Shown piece after piece: positions 19,188 to 29,038 of a DNA stretch of 64,000 nucleotides. The notes under the pieces were generated by a model. The model was not told the origin of the DNA. It worked only from the letters and a program-made list of their open reading frames with translations, and searched no databases. This DNA is from JBQTGK01 sp052400665 (GTDB taxonomy: Bacteria; Bacteroidota; Bacteroidia; Bacteroidales; Marinifilaceae): assembly GCA_052400665.1 (NCBI GenBank), contig JBQTGK010000001.1. One strand, 5' to 3'. Made by a program: the position numbers and the translations under genes. Each line of letters starts with the position of its first letter. Positions within the stretch are counted from its first letter, which is position 1.

Positions 19188-20009
19188 ATGACACAATATA
19201 GACCTCCTTTACTAAATTTACCGCCGGTAGTAAAAAACCTGCTAATTATTAATGTTATCATGCTTTTAGGAACTTATGTTTTGCAAAGCAAATTTGGTTT
19301 AAATATTGATAACTACCTGGCATTACATTTTCCAGCATCGGATTATTTTATGCCTCATCAGTTTATTACTCACATGTTTATGCATGCCGGCATTACCCAC
19401 CTGTTTTTTAATATGTTCGCTTTATTTATGTTTGGACGTGTATTGGAAAGTGTTTGGGGACCTAAACGATTTCTTCTGTATTATATGATAACAGGAATTG
19501 GTGCTGCATTAATACAAACCGGAGTAAACTGGTTCGATTATAGCTCTATGAAATCGGCTGTTGATGCATTTTCGAATACACCAACACCCGAATTAATGTC
19601 CGAATTCATAAAAAATCATGTTGGAGAAGTTCGCCCATGGGTACAGGATTTTATTAATTCATGGGCCGAATATCCGAATGATGCAAGTGCTACAAATCAG
19701 GCTGTTATTTTAATGAATAGAATGCTTGAAGGACAAATTAATGGTGCAACCGTAGGTGCTTCGGGAGCTGTATTTGGCATTTTACTTGCCTTTGGTATGC
19801 TGTTCCCAAATACCGAGTTAATGCTTCTTTTTCCTCCCATTCCTATTAAAGCAAAATATTTTGTTATCGGATACGGAGTTTTAGAATTATTCCTTGGCTT
19901 TCAAAATCAGGCAACCGATAATGTTGCTCACTTTGCCCACTTAGGAGGTATGATATTCGGCTTTATTCTGATAAAATACTGGCAAAAAAATTCGAATCGT
20001 TTTTATTAA
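19188..20009 (+). CDS. Rhomboid family intramembrane serine protease (first of two)
   Basis: This polytopic membrane protease cleaves transmembrane substrates within the inner membrane. The catalytic Ser192 lies in GASGAVFG and the catalytic His251 in HFAHLGG, with Asn75 in HLFFNMF as the oxyanion-stabilising residue. A hydrophilic insertion of about 70 residues (115-188) lies between the third helix and the serine helix. The 273-residue length otherwise fits a six-helix core. It follows mutL by 105 bp and precedes a second rhomboid by 60 bp on the same strand. Substrates are unknown. Confidence 0.9.
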   Translation: MTQYRPPLLNLPPVVKNLLIINVIMLLGTYVLQSKFGLNIDNYLALHFPASDYFMPHQFITHMFMHAGITHLFFNMFALFMFGRVLESVWGPKRFLLYYMITGIGAALIQTGVNWFDYSSMKSAVDAFSNTPTPELMSEFIKNHVGEVRPWVQDFINSWAEYPNDASATNQAVILMNRMLEGQINGATVGASGAVFGILLAFGMLFPNTELMLLFPPIPIKAKYFVIGYGVLELFLGFQNQATDNVAHFAHLGGMIFGFILIKYWQKNSNRFY

Positions 20010-20069
20010 ATAATGATTTATTTTAAACAATAATATCAAACAAAGAAAGTTAATATCGATAATGAATGT

Positions 20070-21011
20070 TTGTTTATGAGAAGGAACTTCAATAATCCAT
20101 ATCAAAGTTATTCCAACCAAAATATTTGGAATGGAATTAAAGATTCTTTTAAAGATGGAAGCAATCTTACCAAATTAATATACATTAATTTAGCGGTGTT
20201 TCTTGTGGTGAAAATTCTTGGTGTATTCACCTATTTTTTTCAGTATTCGCCCTCGCAAATACCATTTATGGTTTATTGGCTATCGGTACCGGCCGAAACA
20301 AGTGCCTTATTAGGCAGGCCGTGGACCGTTTTTACTTATATGTTTTTGCATCAGGATTTTCTGCACATTTTATTTAATATGCTATGGTTGTTTTGGTTTG
20401 GAAAAATCTTCTTGTCTTATCTCGATCAGAAAAAGCTACTTAGCATTTATTTAATTGGAGGTTTAACAGGTGCAGCAACCTATATTTTTGCCTATAACAT
20501 TTTCCCTGTTTTTCAAGATGTTCGCTTTGGAGCTTATGCTTTGGGTGCATCTGCTTCGGTAATGGCTGTGGTATTGGCAACAGTAGTTTATGCTCCTAAC
20601 CATGTTATCAACCTCATGTTTATTGGTCAGGTAAAAATTAAACACATTGCCATTTTCTTTTTAATTACTGATATTATAAGCATTCCCAACGGAAACGCTG
20701 GTGGTCATCTGGCTCATTTAGGTGGTGCTTTTTATGGATGGTTATTTATCTCACAACTACGAAAAGGAAAAGATATTTCATCTGGTTTTAACTCACTTAT
20801 GGAATCATTCTTTAAACTGTTTGGCAAAAAAAAGAAAATGAAGGTAAGCTTTAAAAACACTCGCAAAATGAGTGATGAGGAATATAATAAATCGAAAAAA
20901 GATAACCAGAAAGAATTAAATCGTATTTTAGATAAAATTGCAAAATCGGGTTATGATAGCTTAACTAAAGAAGAAAAAGAAATTCTATTTAAATCGAGTA
21001 ATCAAAAGTAA
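20070..21011 (+). CDS. Rhomboid family intramembrane serine protease (second of two)
   Basis: This is a second rhomboid with a six-helix core: HILFNMLWLFWFG (99-111), Ser161 in GASASVM and His216 in HLAHLGG. The residue after the catalytic Ser is Ala rather than the usual Gly. A cytosolic C-terminal tail of about 90 residues is rich in Lys and Glu and ends with MSDEEYNKSKKDNQKEL and a KEEKEILFKSS segment, typical of Bacteroidota rhomboids. An alternative ATG two codons downstream (20076, MRRNF) is equally good. It is 9 bp from the next gene, so they are likely co-transcribed. Confidence 0.88.
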   Translation: MFMRRNFNNPYQSYSNQNIWNGIKDSFKDGSNLTKLIYINLAVFLVVKILGVFTYFFQYSPSQIPFMVYWLSVPAETSALLGRPWTVFTYMFLHQDFLHILFNMLWLFWFGKIFLSYLDQKKLLSIYLIGGLTGAATYIFAYNIFPVFQDVRFGAYALGASASVMAVVLATVVYAPNHVINLMFIGQVKIKHIAIFFLITDIISIPNGNAGGHLAHLGGAFYGWLFISQLRKGKDISSGFNSLMESFFKLFGKKKKMKVSFKNTRKMSDEEYNKSKKDNQKELNRILDKIAKSGYDSLTKEEKEILFKSSNQK

Positions 21012-21020
21012 AGAACAATC

Positions 21021-22094
21021 TTGAAAAATTTTCTTCATAAAGCATTGGTAATTTTTAGCCTTATTTTTTCGGGTTCCTTACTCGTTTCCTATTCGGCTTC
21101 TTTTATCAATCCTGAAAAGTTTTGCTTACCCGCCTTTTGGGGACTAGCTTACCCTTACCTATTGGCAGCAAATTTTCTTTTTGTTATTTACTGGGTTTTC
21201 AGAAGACGATGGAGCTTTTTAATTCCTTTAATTGTAATTTTCGTAGGCTACAAACCTCTTTCCAATTTTATTCAATTAAATAACTCAGGTGCAAAAGTTA
21301 AAACAGAATCGGATCTTACTCTTTTAACCTATAATGTAAGAGCTTTTGATAAATACCAATGGACTAAAGATCCTAAAACACCAGAAAAAATATTACAACT
21401 TTTAAAAGAAAAACAAGCTGGAGTAATTTGTTTTCAGGAATTTCGTTACACTAAAAGTGGTAATATCTCGCTACGAAACTTAAAAAATAATAGTGCTTGC
21501 AAATATTCTTATATTGGCGAAAAGAAAAACGATGTTGCCATATTTTCTCAATACCCTATTGTTAAAAAAGGAGAAATAAAATTTAGCAATGACAATAGAT
21601 GCAATGCTATTTTTGCCGACATAAAAATTAAAGGCAAAATTTATAGAATCTATAATCTTCATTTGGAATCGAACCGAATGGGAGGTAAGAATTATGCCTT
21701 CATCAACAAAAAAGAATTTAAAGCCGACGAACAGGAATTAGAAGAGATTAAAGATATTTCTTTCCGCCTTAAACATGCTTTTAAACAAAGAGCAAATCAG
21801 GCCAAAATTATCCGCAAACATATTTCACAGTCTCCTCATCCGGTAATTGTATGTGGCGATTTTAATGATACTGCTCACTCCTATTCTTACCAAACCATTA
21901 AAGGAGATTTTATCGATTGCTTTCGTGAACATGGAAGCGGCATAGGAACCACTTATTCGGGCGATTTTCCTTCTTTTAGAATCGATTTTATTTTTCACGA
22001 CAAGAACTCGAAATGCAATTATTATAAACGAATTAAAAAAAAATATTCCGACCATTTTCCGATTTATGTAGAACTGGAATTAAGCAAAGAGTAA
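21021..22094 (+). CDS. Membrane-anchored endonuclease/exonuclease/phosphatase (EEP) family protein
   Basis: Hydrophobic helices in the first 90 residues are followed by an EEP catalytic fold. Recognisable motifs are LTYNVRAFD (about 95-103), CFQEFR with the metal-binding Glu, LHLESNRMGG, CGDFNDT (about 275-281) and a terminal SDHFPI. Members hydrolyse phosphodiesters in nucleic acids, lipids or nucleotides, so the substrate is unknown. The only plausible start is TTG at 21021, nine bases after the rhomboid stop; no in-frame ATG precedes the membrane helices. The gene converges with the MORN lipoprotein gene with only 4 bp between them. Confidence 0.82.
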   Translation: MKNFLHKALVIFSLIFSGSLLVSYSASFINPEKFCLPAFWGLAYPYLLAANFLFVIYWVFRRRWSFLIPLIVIFVGYKPLSNFIQLNNSGAKVKTESDLTLLTYNVRAFDKYQWTKDPKTPEKILQLLKEKQAGVICFQEFRYTKSGNISLRNLKNNSACKYSYIGEKKNDVAIFSQYPIVKKGEIKFSNDNRCNAIFADIKIKGKIYRIYNLHLESNRMGGKNYAFINKKEFKADEQELEEIKDISFRLKHAFKQRANQAKIIRKHISQSPHPVIVCGDFNDTAHSYSYQTIKGDFIDCFREHGSGIGTTYSGDFPSFRIDFIFHDKNSKCNYYKRIKKKYSDHFPIYVELELSKE

Positions 22095-22098
22095 ATAT

Positions 22099-22821
22099 TT
22101 ACTTCACCAATATTCGATAATCGCGCTTAGAAACGTAAATGTTATGATTTTGAGTCTGATACTTGGCCACAATGCTTATAACAGTATCCATAGATGTATT
22201 TTTAGGTAAAGGAATTTCGTAACTAACCGATCCTTCCTTTGCATACATTGGCTCTGCCATTACGGGTATGTATTTATCCTTTATTAAATCGCTCACATAA
22301 AACACAACATTCTTAGAATAATTGGAGAGAAAAAATTTCAGGACAATCCTATCCGATCGTTTAAACTTTTGAACTTCAATACCAGGAAAATTCTCTCGTA
22401 AACTTCCATCGTGCTTGTATTCTTTTAAGCCAATTCCGGCTTGCCCTTTAAAGTATGGTGTTTCGGCCCAAATTTTACCATTGCTATAATATTTTTTCTG
22501 CACCCCTTCTTTTTCGTCCTTCCAATAGGGTGTTAAACTATAAATATTACCGTTTTTATGATATTTTTTGGCTGTTCCCGACTTCTCATCATCCACATAC
22601 ATTATTTCGTCGCTTAATGCTCCCGATGAATAATAGATCCTGGTAACTCCATGACGAACGCCATTCTTAAAATTAATTTCGGCAGATAATCTGTTTTGCT
22701 CATCGTATTGTTTCACAAGGCCATTCTCAACAAAAGCCTTATCCCGATGGTGGCTATGATTTGTTTTTTGATCGCAAGCAAACAAAATGCAAATGCAAAA
22801 AATAGTTAACAGATATTTCAT
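22099..22821 (-). CDS. MORN-repeat (YwqK-like) lipoprotein
   Basis: A lipoprotein signal with lipobox ILFAC (Cys16) directs lipidation. The mature protein has at least four MORN-like repeats of the form NGxxxxxYxxxG (about 32-135), as in the YwqK/toxin-antitoxin-annotated family. A beta-rich C-terminal region of about 90 residues has no motif I recognise. It is probably anchored in the outer or inner membrane facing the periplasm. The function is unknown; the antitoxin label often given to this family is not supported here, since no toxin gene is adjacent. Confidence 0.75.
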   Translation of the reverse strand: MKYLLTIFCICILFACDQKTNHSHHRDKAFVENGLVKQYDEQNRLSAEINFKNGVRHGVTRIYYSSGALSDEIMYVDDEKSGTAKKYHKNGNIYSLTPYWKDEKEGVQKKYYSNGKIWAETPYFKGQAGIGLKEYKHDGSLRENFPGIEVQKFKRSDRIVLKFFLSNYSKNVVFYVSDLIKDKYIPVMAEPMYAKEGSVSYEIPLPKNTSMDTVISIVAKYQTQNHNIYVSKRDYRILVK

Positions 22822-22924
22822 TGAAAGATTCTTAATTTAAAACCTACAAATACAAGTTTAATCTTCTTCTCAATAAAAATAATTTAAACATTGGGAACTT
22901 AAAAATAAAAGCCAATAATTAATT

Positions 22925-23845
22925 CTACATCAGCTTCTTTCTCTTTACAAGGTAAGATTGTAAAACGGCACTAAATTCTTCGCGGATATCTGCTTCGACA
23001 AAATCGATAGAGAACTGTCCGCATAACAATTTTAATTCTGTAAAAAATTTCTCCTGCTGGGTTTTATACAATTCTCTAATTTCTAGAGGATTTAATTTTA
23101 GACTTTCTCCTGTTTCCAAATCAATAAATCGACTGGGTCTGTTTTCAAAATTAAAATTCGATTCTAATTCAATATCTCTAACCGAAAAAAGTAAGACTTC
23201 ATGTTTATTAAAACGAAGATGCTGCAGAGATTCTATAATTTCCTGTGGCGATTCGCCCCCTGTAAAATCGGAGAAAACAATTACCAATGATCGCTTGTGC
23301 AAACTTTCGGCCAGTTGATGCAAAGTATTTGAAATGTGAGTTGCTCGATCAGTATCGATTCCTTCGGCATTGTAGACCTTATTTAGTTCGGCATATAATA
23401 ATTGTGCGTGAGTAAGCGAAAGCTTAGCGGATGTCATCAAATTAATCTGATCGGAAAAAGTACACAAACCAACCGCATCTCTTTGTTTACGCAAAAGGTG
23501 AATTAATGCAGCTGCACACAAAACCGAATAACTTAATTTCGACTGACTTTTCTTTTCATAGGGAAACAACATCGACGAAGATGTATCGATTACAATATGT
23601 GCTCTAAGGTTGGTTTCTTCCTCGAACTGTTTTACAAACATTTTATCGCTTCGGGCATAAAGCTTCCAATCGATATGCTTGGTCGATTCTCCTTTATTGT
23701 ATAAACGATGTTCGGCAAATTCGACCGAAAAACCATGGTAAGGACTACGATGTAATCCTATTAAAAATCCTTCAACTATTTGTTTAGCGATAATTTCTAA
23801 ATTATCGAATTCTTCGAATTGTATAAGATCAGAAAGTTGTTTCAC
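22925..23845 (-). CDS. DUF58 domain-containing protein (vWA-like fold)
   Basis: The 306-residue protein has the DUF58 hallmark GESTKHIDWKLYARSDK near 50-67, followed by a von Willebrand A-like region with VIDTSSSM, the MIDAS-type DxSxS metal site. No membrane helix or signal peptide is seen, so it is probably cytosolic. DUF58 proteins usually work with a MoxR-type AAA+ ATPase as a chaperone-like pair, but no moxR gene is in this window. It sits between the MORN lipoprotein and trxA on the same strand with gaps over 100 bp. Confidence 0.85.
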   Translation of the reverse strand: MKQLSDLIQFEEFDNLEIIAKQIVEGFLIGLHRSPYHGFSVEFAEHRLYNKGESTKHIDWKLYARSDKMFVKQFEEETNLRAHIVIDTSSSMLFPYEKKSQSKLSYSVLCAAALIHLLRKQRDAVGLCTFSDQINLMTSAKLSLTHAQLLYAELNKVYNAEGIDTDRATHISNTLHQLAESLHKRSLVIVFSDFTGGESPQEIIESLQHLRFNKHEVLLFSVRDIELESNFNFENRPSRFIDLETGESLKLNPLEIRELYKTQQEKFFTELKLLCGQFSIDFVEADIREEFSAVLQSYLVKRKKLM

Positions 23846-23920
23846 CGCAGAATTTTTAATTAAAAAAGAAATTATAACAATTCTAAGTTAATGCTGGACT
23901 TAGTATTTGCTATTAGGAAT

Positions 23921-23954
23921 AAAAAAAGGGCATAGAATTAAATTTCCATGCCCT
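23921..23954 (-). terminator. Rho-independent terminator of trxA
   Basis: The arms AGGGCAT and ATGCCCT, extended by GAA / TTC inside, form a hairpin followed on the minus strand by seven Ts. It lies 20 bp past the trxA stop. Confidence 0.8.
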
Positions 23955-23973
23955 AAATATATTTATGATCCTC

Positions 23974-24291
23974 TTACAAAAGAGCGTCAATTTTTTCAGC
24001 AAAGCTTGATTTTGGAACTGCTCCAACTTGTTTATCAACAATCTCGCCACCCTTAAAGAAAAGAACAGTAGGAATATTGCGAATTCCAAATTTAGCTGAA
24101 GTAGCAGGACAGCTATCAACATCCATTTTTGTTACAACAACTTTTCCATCATAATCTTGTGAAAGTTCGTCCACGATTGGGCCAACCATTCTACATGGAC
24201 CACACCATTCAGCCCAAAAATCAACCAATACAGGTTTATCTGATTTCAATACAACTTCTTCGAAATTAGAATCGTTTACTTCAATTGTCAT
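23974..24291 (-). CDS. trxA: Thioredoxin
   Basis: This is a 105-residue cytosolic thioredoxin that reduces protein disulfides. The redox motif WCGPC is at 29-33 (Cys30, Cys33), preceded by LVDFWAE. The cis-proline segment IRNIPTVLFF is present. It has no signal peptide. It follows dnaE on the same strand with a 52-bp gap and has its own terminator, so it may be read from its own promoter or from the dnaE transcript. Confidence 0.95.
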   Translation of the reverse strand: MTIEVNDSNFEEVVLKSDKPVLVDFWAEWCGPCRMVGPIVDELSQDYDGKVVVTKMDVDSCPATSAKFGIRNIPTVLFFKGGEIVDKQVGAVPKSSFAEKIDALL

Positions 24292-24343
24292 GGTAATCTA
24301 TTTTTTAGTGTTTCTATATATACTTAATATTATTTAATGCAAT

Positions 24344-27300
24344 TTAATTAATTTTGAACTTAATTTCCGAATTATTTCTAAAATATTCTATCAATTCGTT
24401 CGATAATTCAACACGACAGCTCCTTGAGAACATTTTAACTTTCATATTTTTATCATCAGAAATAATAAAATTCACTTTCAAATTTCCTTTACTTTCCTCC
24501 ATGCAGCTTGCCATTTCGGTAACTAACTCTTCGCTTAAACTTTGCAAAGGAATTTCAATTGTAACTTCTTTGACTTTTTTCTCCATTACCTCGGTAAGAA
24601 GAGTAAAGCCTTTAACTTTATACTCAAGCTCTGTTGAATCTCTTGGCCAGCTTCTGGTTTGTACTCTTCCGTTAATAAAAACCGACAAACCTTCAATAAA
24701 ATAATTGCTAAACTCTACAAAATCTTTTGCAAAGAAAGCTAATTCATAGGAATCTGTGAAATCTTCAATGTTAACAATTGCAAAAGGATTGCCATTTTTT
24801 GTGGTTCCCCTGCGAATTGCTGTTACCATTCCGGCAATATTCACATCTTTATCCTTAAAATTTGCCAAATCTGACGATAATTCAGATAAAGTAGCATTAC
24901 AAAAAGCATCTATTTCAAGTTTGTAATCATCAAGTGGATGAGCAGACAAGTAGATACCAATTAACTCTTTTTCCTTATTTAAACGTTCTAACTTGTTCCA
25001 TTCAGCACACTCAGGGATTTTTGGGGGAGTAACTACATAATCTTCAACACCTCCAAATAAAGTTTGTTGTTTGTTATTATTTTCGGCTTGCAATTTATTC
25101 CCGTATTTCACCAGATGCTCCATAAAAGTAACATCGCTTTCGTCGGGCTGAAAATACTGACTCCGCTTTAGTCCAAAACTATCGAAACCTCCTGACATAA
25201 CAAGGTTCTCCAAAGTTCTTTTATTTACTGATCTTAAGTTTACACGCTCAACAAAATCGAAAATATCTTTAAAAGGTCCATTTTTTCGCTCTTCAATAAT
25301 ATCGTGTACAGCCTGCTCTCCTACTCCTTTTACTCCTACCATTCCAAAACGAATTGCTCCTTCCTTATTTACAGTAAAAGTAGAATAAGATTCATTCACA
25401 TCAGGACCAAGAACGGGTAAGCCCATTCGCTTACACTCATCCATAAATATAGTCACTTTCGTGATATCGGTTAAATTACGACTTAAAACAGCAGCCATAA
25501 ACTCTGCAGGATAGTGTGCTTTTAAAAATCCTGTCTGATACGCAATATAAGCGTAACATACCGAGTGCGATTTATTAAATGCATACTTTGCAAAAGCTTC
25601 CCAGTCTGACCAAATTTTTTCAATCAGTTTATCTGCTTTCACATTATCGCCACCAACACCCTCCATAAACTTAGGGTTATCGTGACATCCATTGATAAAC
25701 TCAACCTTAAGTTTATCCATCATGGCAATCTGTTTTTTACCCATTGCTTTACGCAAGGTATCAGACATGCCTCGGGTAAATCCCCCCAAGGCACGAGATT
25801 GAAGCATTACTTGCTCCTGATAAACAGTAATACCATAAGTATCTTTCAGATAATCCTCCATAATTGGATGATCATAAGCAATCTCCTCTTCCCCATTCTT
25901 TCTTTTAATAAAGGAAGGGATATATTCCATTGGTCCGGGACGATACAAGGCATTCATGGCAACCAAATCCTCAAAACGATTTGGCTTAAGTGCACGCAAA
26001 TGTTTCTTCATTCCCGGCGACTCGAACTGAAAAATAGCCGTTGTTTCTCCACGGCTAAAAAGCTGAAAAGTTTCCTCGTTTTCGAGATCTACATTGTTAA
26101 TATCAACATCAATACCTTTTGAGAGTTTTACATTGGACAGAACCTCTTTTATAATTGATAAGGTTTTTAACCCCAAAAAGTCCATTTTTAACAAACCAAT
26201 ATCTTCCACAAAACGTCCGTCGTATTGGGTTGTTAGTAGTTCTTCTCCTTTAGTAGGCATTACCGGCAAATGTTCGTCAAGAGGATTTTTCCCGATTAAA
26301 ACCCCACAGGCATGCACTCCGGTTTGTCGCACAGATCCCTCCAGCGATTCGGCAAGCTTAATAGTTTTGGCAATCAACGGATTCGAAGATTCTTTTTCTT
26401 CGAGCAAAGCGGGCTCTTCGGCATAGGCCTTTTTAAAATTCATTTTAGGTGCTTCGGGCACCAGCTTAGTTAAACGAATGGCTTCTGCCAGATCTAAACG
26501 AAGTACACGTGCCACATCTTTAATGGAACTTTTAGTAGCCATTGTACCAAAAGTACAAATATGGGCAACTTTATCGTGTCCATATTTATGAGTTACGTAA
26601 TCGAGTACTTCCTGTCTACCATCATCATCAAAATCAATATCTACATCGGGCATCGATATACGATCGGGATTTAAAAAACGTTCGAACAGTAAGTCGTATT
26701 TTATGGGATCAACATCGGTAATTCCAATGCTATAAGCAACCACAGCTCCTGCTGCCGATCCACGCCCAGGCCCTACAATTACACCATTATCTTTAGCCCA
26801 GTTAATAAAATCCTGTACAATAAGGAAGTAACCAGGGAATCCCATTGTTTTAATGGTATTCAACTCAAATTTTAAGCGCTCAATTACATGATCTTCTGGT
26901 TCATCACCATAACGTTTCTTTGTTCCTTCAATTGCCAGATATTCTAAATAGTCTGATTCTAACTTAATGGAGATTACTTTATCGTAACCACCAAGTTTTT
27001 CGTAACGATCTGCTTCGAATTCCTCAATAAGCTTTGCTTCGTCGTATTTATTTTTATAATCTTCCAAAGTTCCAAACTCTTCCGGAATAGAAAACGAAGG
27101 CATAATTGGATTCGAGTCCAGTTCAAAAGCCTCCACTTTCTCAGCAATCTCGATGGTATTGGCAAGCGCATCGGGAACATCAGCAAAAAGCTCATTCATC
27201 TCTTCGGTAGTCTTAAACCACTCTTGCCGGGTATAACGCATGCGCGAAGGGTCATCGTAATCTCGCCCCGTACTTAAACACACCAAAACATCATGTGCTT

Positions 27301-28720
27301 CGGCATCTTCGGGATTTATAAAATGCGAATCGTTAGTCGCAATTACTTTAACAGCAAGTTCCGCTGCTAATTCACGAATAATCTTATTTACTCTCACCTG
27401 ATTCTCCCACACATCCGTTTTTAAACGCGGATCGTTATTCGGGTGGCGCATAATTTCCAGGTAATAATCTTCTCCAAATACATCTTTAAACCAAAGAATG
27501 GTTTCTCTGGCTTTATCGATATTACCATTCATAATATGCTGAGCCACTTCTCCGCCCAAACAGGCACTACTTACAATAAGGCCTTCGTTGTATTGTTCCA
27601 GAAGCTCCTTATCGATACGTGGTTTATAATACATCCCATCGGTATAAGCAATGGATGTTAATTTTAAAAGGTTTTGATATCCTTTATAGTTTTTAGCCAA
27701 TAAAATTAGATGATAACCTCTACCATCCGATTTATTTTCTTTTATTAAATGACCTCTCTTGGCAACATAGGCTTCAACCCCAAGTATGGGTTTAATTCCT
27801 GCTTTATTACAAGCAACATGAAACTCTTTTACACCAAACATACTACCATGATCGGTTATGGCAACAGCCGGCATACCATCTTCTTTTGCTTTTGCTGCAA
27901 TGTTAAAAGTTTTAGCAGCTCCATCGAGAATAGAATATTGCGAATGAACATGCAAATGAACAAAATTTTGTGGTGTAATATTCTTAGCTGCCTCTCTTCT
28001 TTTTCGTTCCTCTTTTTCGATAGAAATTTTATCGAAAGCTGTATTTACCTTAAAAGATTCGTACTCAATACCAACTAAATCGATAGGTTTCGGGTTATTC
28101 AATTTGAATGCATGTACCTGTTCTGGTGACATTCTTAGATTCTGAGAATCTAAACCATCAACTCTTATTAACTCCAGAAAACAGCGTGAAGTAGCTTCTA
28201 CATCGGCCGCAGCATTATGTGCCTCGGCAAAGGGAACACCAAATAATTTAGTATGCAATTCGGTAAGCGTAGGATTTTTAATCTGCCCCTTGCGTTTTAG
28301 ATTACAAAATTCTTTACTCCCGGTCATAGTATCCAGTAGAGTTGCATTTGTAAGCTCTTGCTCATTCATTTCGGAACGTAGCAATTCGCATCCGGTGATA
28401 TTAATATCGAAAGTAACATTATGCCCGATCACAAAATCAGATTTCCTTACATCCTCCATAAAATCCAAAAGAGCATCTTTTAAAGGAATTCCCTTTTCTA
28501 TTGCTATTTCTGTTGAGATACCGTGAACAGCAACTACATCTTCGGGAATGGTATAACCTTCGGGAGTGATCACATGATTTTTTGCGAACAAAAAATTTCC
28601 TTCAATATCGTGACATTGCCATGCCAACTGAACCATTCTTGGCCAGTTTTCGAAATCACTTAATGGGGCTTTCCATTTTTTTGGTAAACCTGTAGTTTCA
28701 GTATCAAATATTAAAAACAT
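24344..28720 (-). CDS. dnaE: DNA polymerase III alpha subunit with fused N-terminal DEDDh exonuclease
   Basis: This is the replicative polymerase, 1458 residues, about 200-300 longer than ordinary DnaE. Residues 1-190 form an epsilon-like 3'-5' exonuclease with DTETTG (D6, E8), D105 in HNVTFD and H168/D173 in HNAAADVEA. The PHP domain follows from about 253, and all nine metal-ligand positions look intact (H257, H259, D266, H291, E316, H337, C387, D464, H466). The polymerase core has PGRGSAAG (651-658) and PDVDIDF (691-697, catalytic Asp692 and Asp694). A helix-hairpin-helix region and an OB fold lie in the last third. It therefore carries a built-in proofreading domain and possibly a second nuclease. 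Confidence 0.95.
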   Translation of the reverse strand: MFLIFDTETTGLPKKWKAPLSDFENWPRMVQLAWQCHDIEGNFLFAKNHVITPEGYTIPEDVVAVHGISTEIAIEKGIPLKDALLDFMEDVRKSDFVIGHNVTFDINITGCELLRSEMNEQELTNATLLDTMTGSKEFCNLKRKGQIKNPTLTELHTKLFGVPFAEAHNAAADVEATSRCFLELIRVDGLDSQNLRMSPEQVHAFKLNNPKPIDLVGIEYESFKVNTAFDKISIEKEERKRREAAKNITPQNFVHLHVHSQYSILDGAAKTFNIAAKAKEDGMPAVAITDHGSMFGVKEFHVACNKAGIKPILGVEAYVAKRGHLIKENKSDGRGYHLILLAKNYKGYQNLLKLTSIAYTDGMYYKPRIDKELLEQYNEGLIVSSACLGGEVAQHIMNGNIDKARETILWFKDVFGEDYYLEIMRHPNNDPRLKTDVWENQVRVNKIIRELAAELAVKVIATNDSHFINPEDAEAHDVLVCLSTGRDYDDPSRMRYTRQEWFKTTEEMNELFADVPDALANTIEIAEKVEAFELDSNPIMPSFSIPEEFGTLEDYKNKYDEAKLIEEFEADRYEKLGGYDKVISIKLESDYLEYLAIEGTKKRYGDEPEDHVIERLKFELNTIKTMGFPGYFLIVQDFINWAKDNGVIVGPGRGSAAGAVVAYSIGITDVDPIKYDLLFERFLNPDRISMPDVDIDFDDDGRQEVLDYVTHKYGHDKVAHICTFGTMATKSSIKDVARVLRLDLAEAIRLTKLVPEAPKMNFKKAYAEEPALLEEKESSNPLIAKTIKLAESLEGSVRQTGVHACGVLIGKNPLDEHLPVMPTKGEELLTTQYDGRFVEDIGLLKMDFLGLKTLSIIKEVLSNVKLSKGIDVDINNVDLENEETFQLFSRGETTAIFQFESPGMKKHLRALKPNRFEDLVAMNALYRPGPMEYIPSFIKRKNGEEEIAYDHPIMEDYLKDTYGITVYQEQVMLQSRALGGFTRGMSDTLRKAMGKKQIAMMDKLKVEFINGCHDNPKFMEGVGGDNVKADKLIEKIWSDWEAFAKYAFNKSHSVCYAYIAYQTGFLKAHYPAEFMAAVLSRNLTDITKVTIFMDECKRMGLPVLGPDVNESYSTFTVNKEGAIRFGMVGVKGVGEQAVHDIIEERKNGPFKDIFDFVERVNLRSVNKRTLENLVMSGGFDSFGLKRSQYFQPDESDVTFMEHLVKYGNKLQAENNNKQQTLFGGVEDYVVTPPKIPECAEWNKLERLNKEKELIGIYLSAHPLDDYKLEIDAFCNATLSELSSDLANFKDKDVNIAGMVTAIRRGTTKNGNPFAIVNIEDFTDSYELAFFAKDFVEFSNYFIEGLSVFINGRVQTRSWPRDSTELEYKVKGFTLLTEVMEKKVKEVTIEIPLQSLSEELVTEMASCMEESKGNLKVNFIISDDKNMKVKMFSRSCRVELSNELIEYFRNNSEIKFKIN

Positions 28721-29038
28721 CTCAGTATCAGAATTTTAATTTCTTACCCTTTAAAAAAAGGCATTTTGCGAAAATAAGGAATGGTATTCAGTCAGGCAAA
28801 ATTAGTAAATATGATGAACTATTTCCCTCTGGTAATCAACAAAGAATAGTCTTTAGTAAAACAGATAAACGCAACTTGCTACTTCTCTATAACAATGAAA
28901 GTTAGTCCTCTAAAATAATTTTTATTCATCTGTTTTTATTCAAAAAATAAGTTGTATCTTTGTCGCGCTTATAAATCGTGGTATGTATACCGCAACTATA
29001 AAGTAGGCAAATTTATTAATCTTATTTTAAAAAGAGTT
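28721..29038. other. 318-bp divergent intergenic region, dnaE / rpsP
   Basis: No gene is visible. It holds the 5' flank of the leftward dnaE gene and the rpsP promoter box at 28955-28962. An in-frame ATG for rpsP at 28952 overlaps that box and is rejected. Confidence 0.6.
28955..28962 (+). promoter_or_regulatory. Candidate -7 promoter box of rpsP-rimM
   Basis: TATCTTTG is a perfect match to the Bacteroidota -7 consensus TAnnTTTG, 77 bp upstream of the rpsP start. The expected -33 TTG is not clear; a T-run sits at about that distance. Confidence 0.6.

Noticed and set aside
25682..26122. Open frame antisense to dnaE
   Set aside because: It is a shadow of strongly conserved polymerase coding sequence; no motif or upstream signal.
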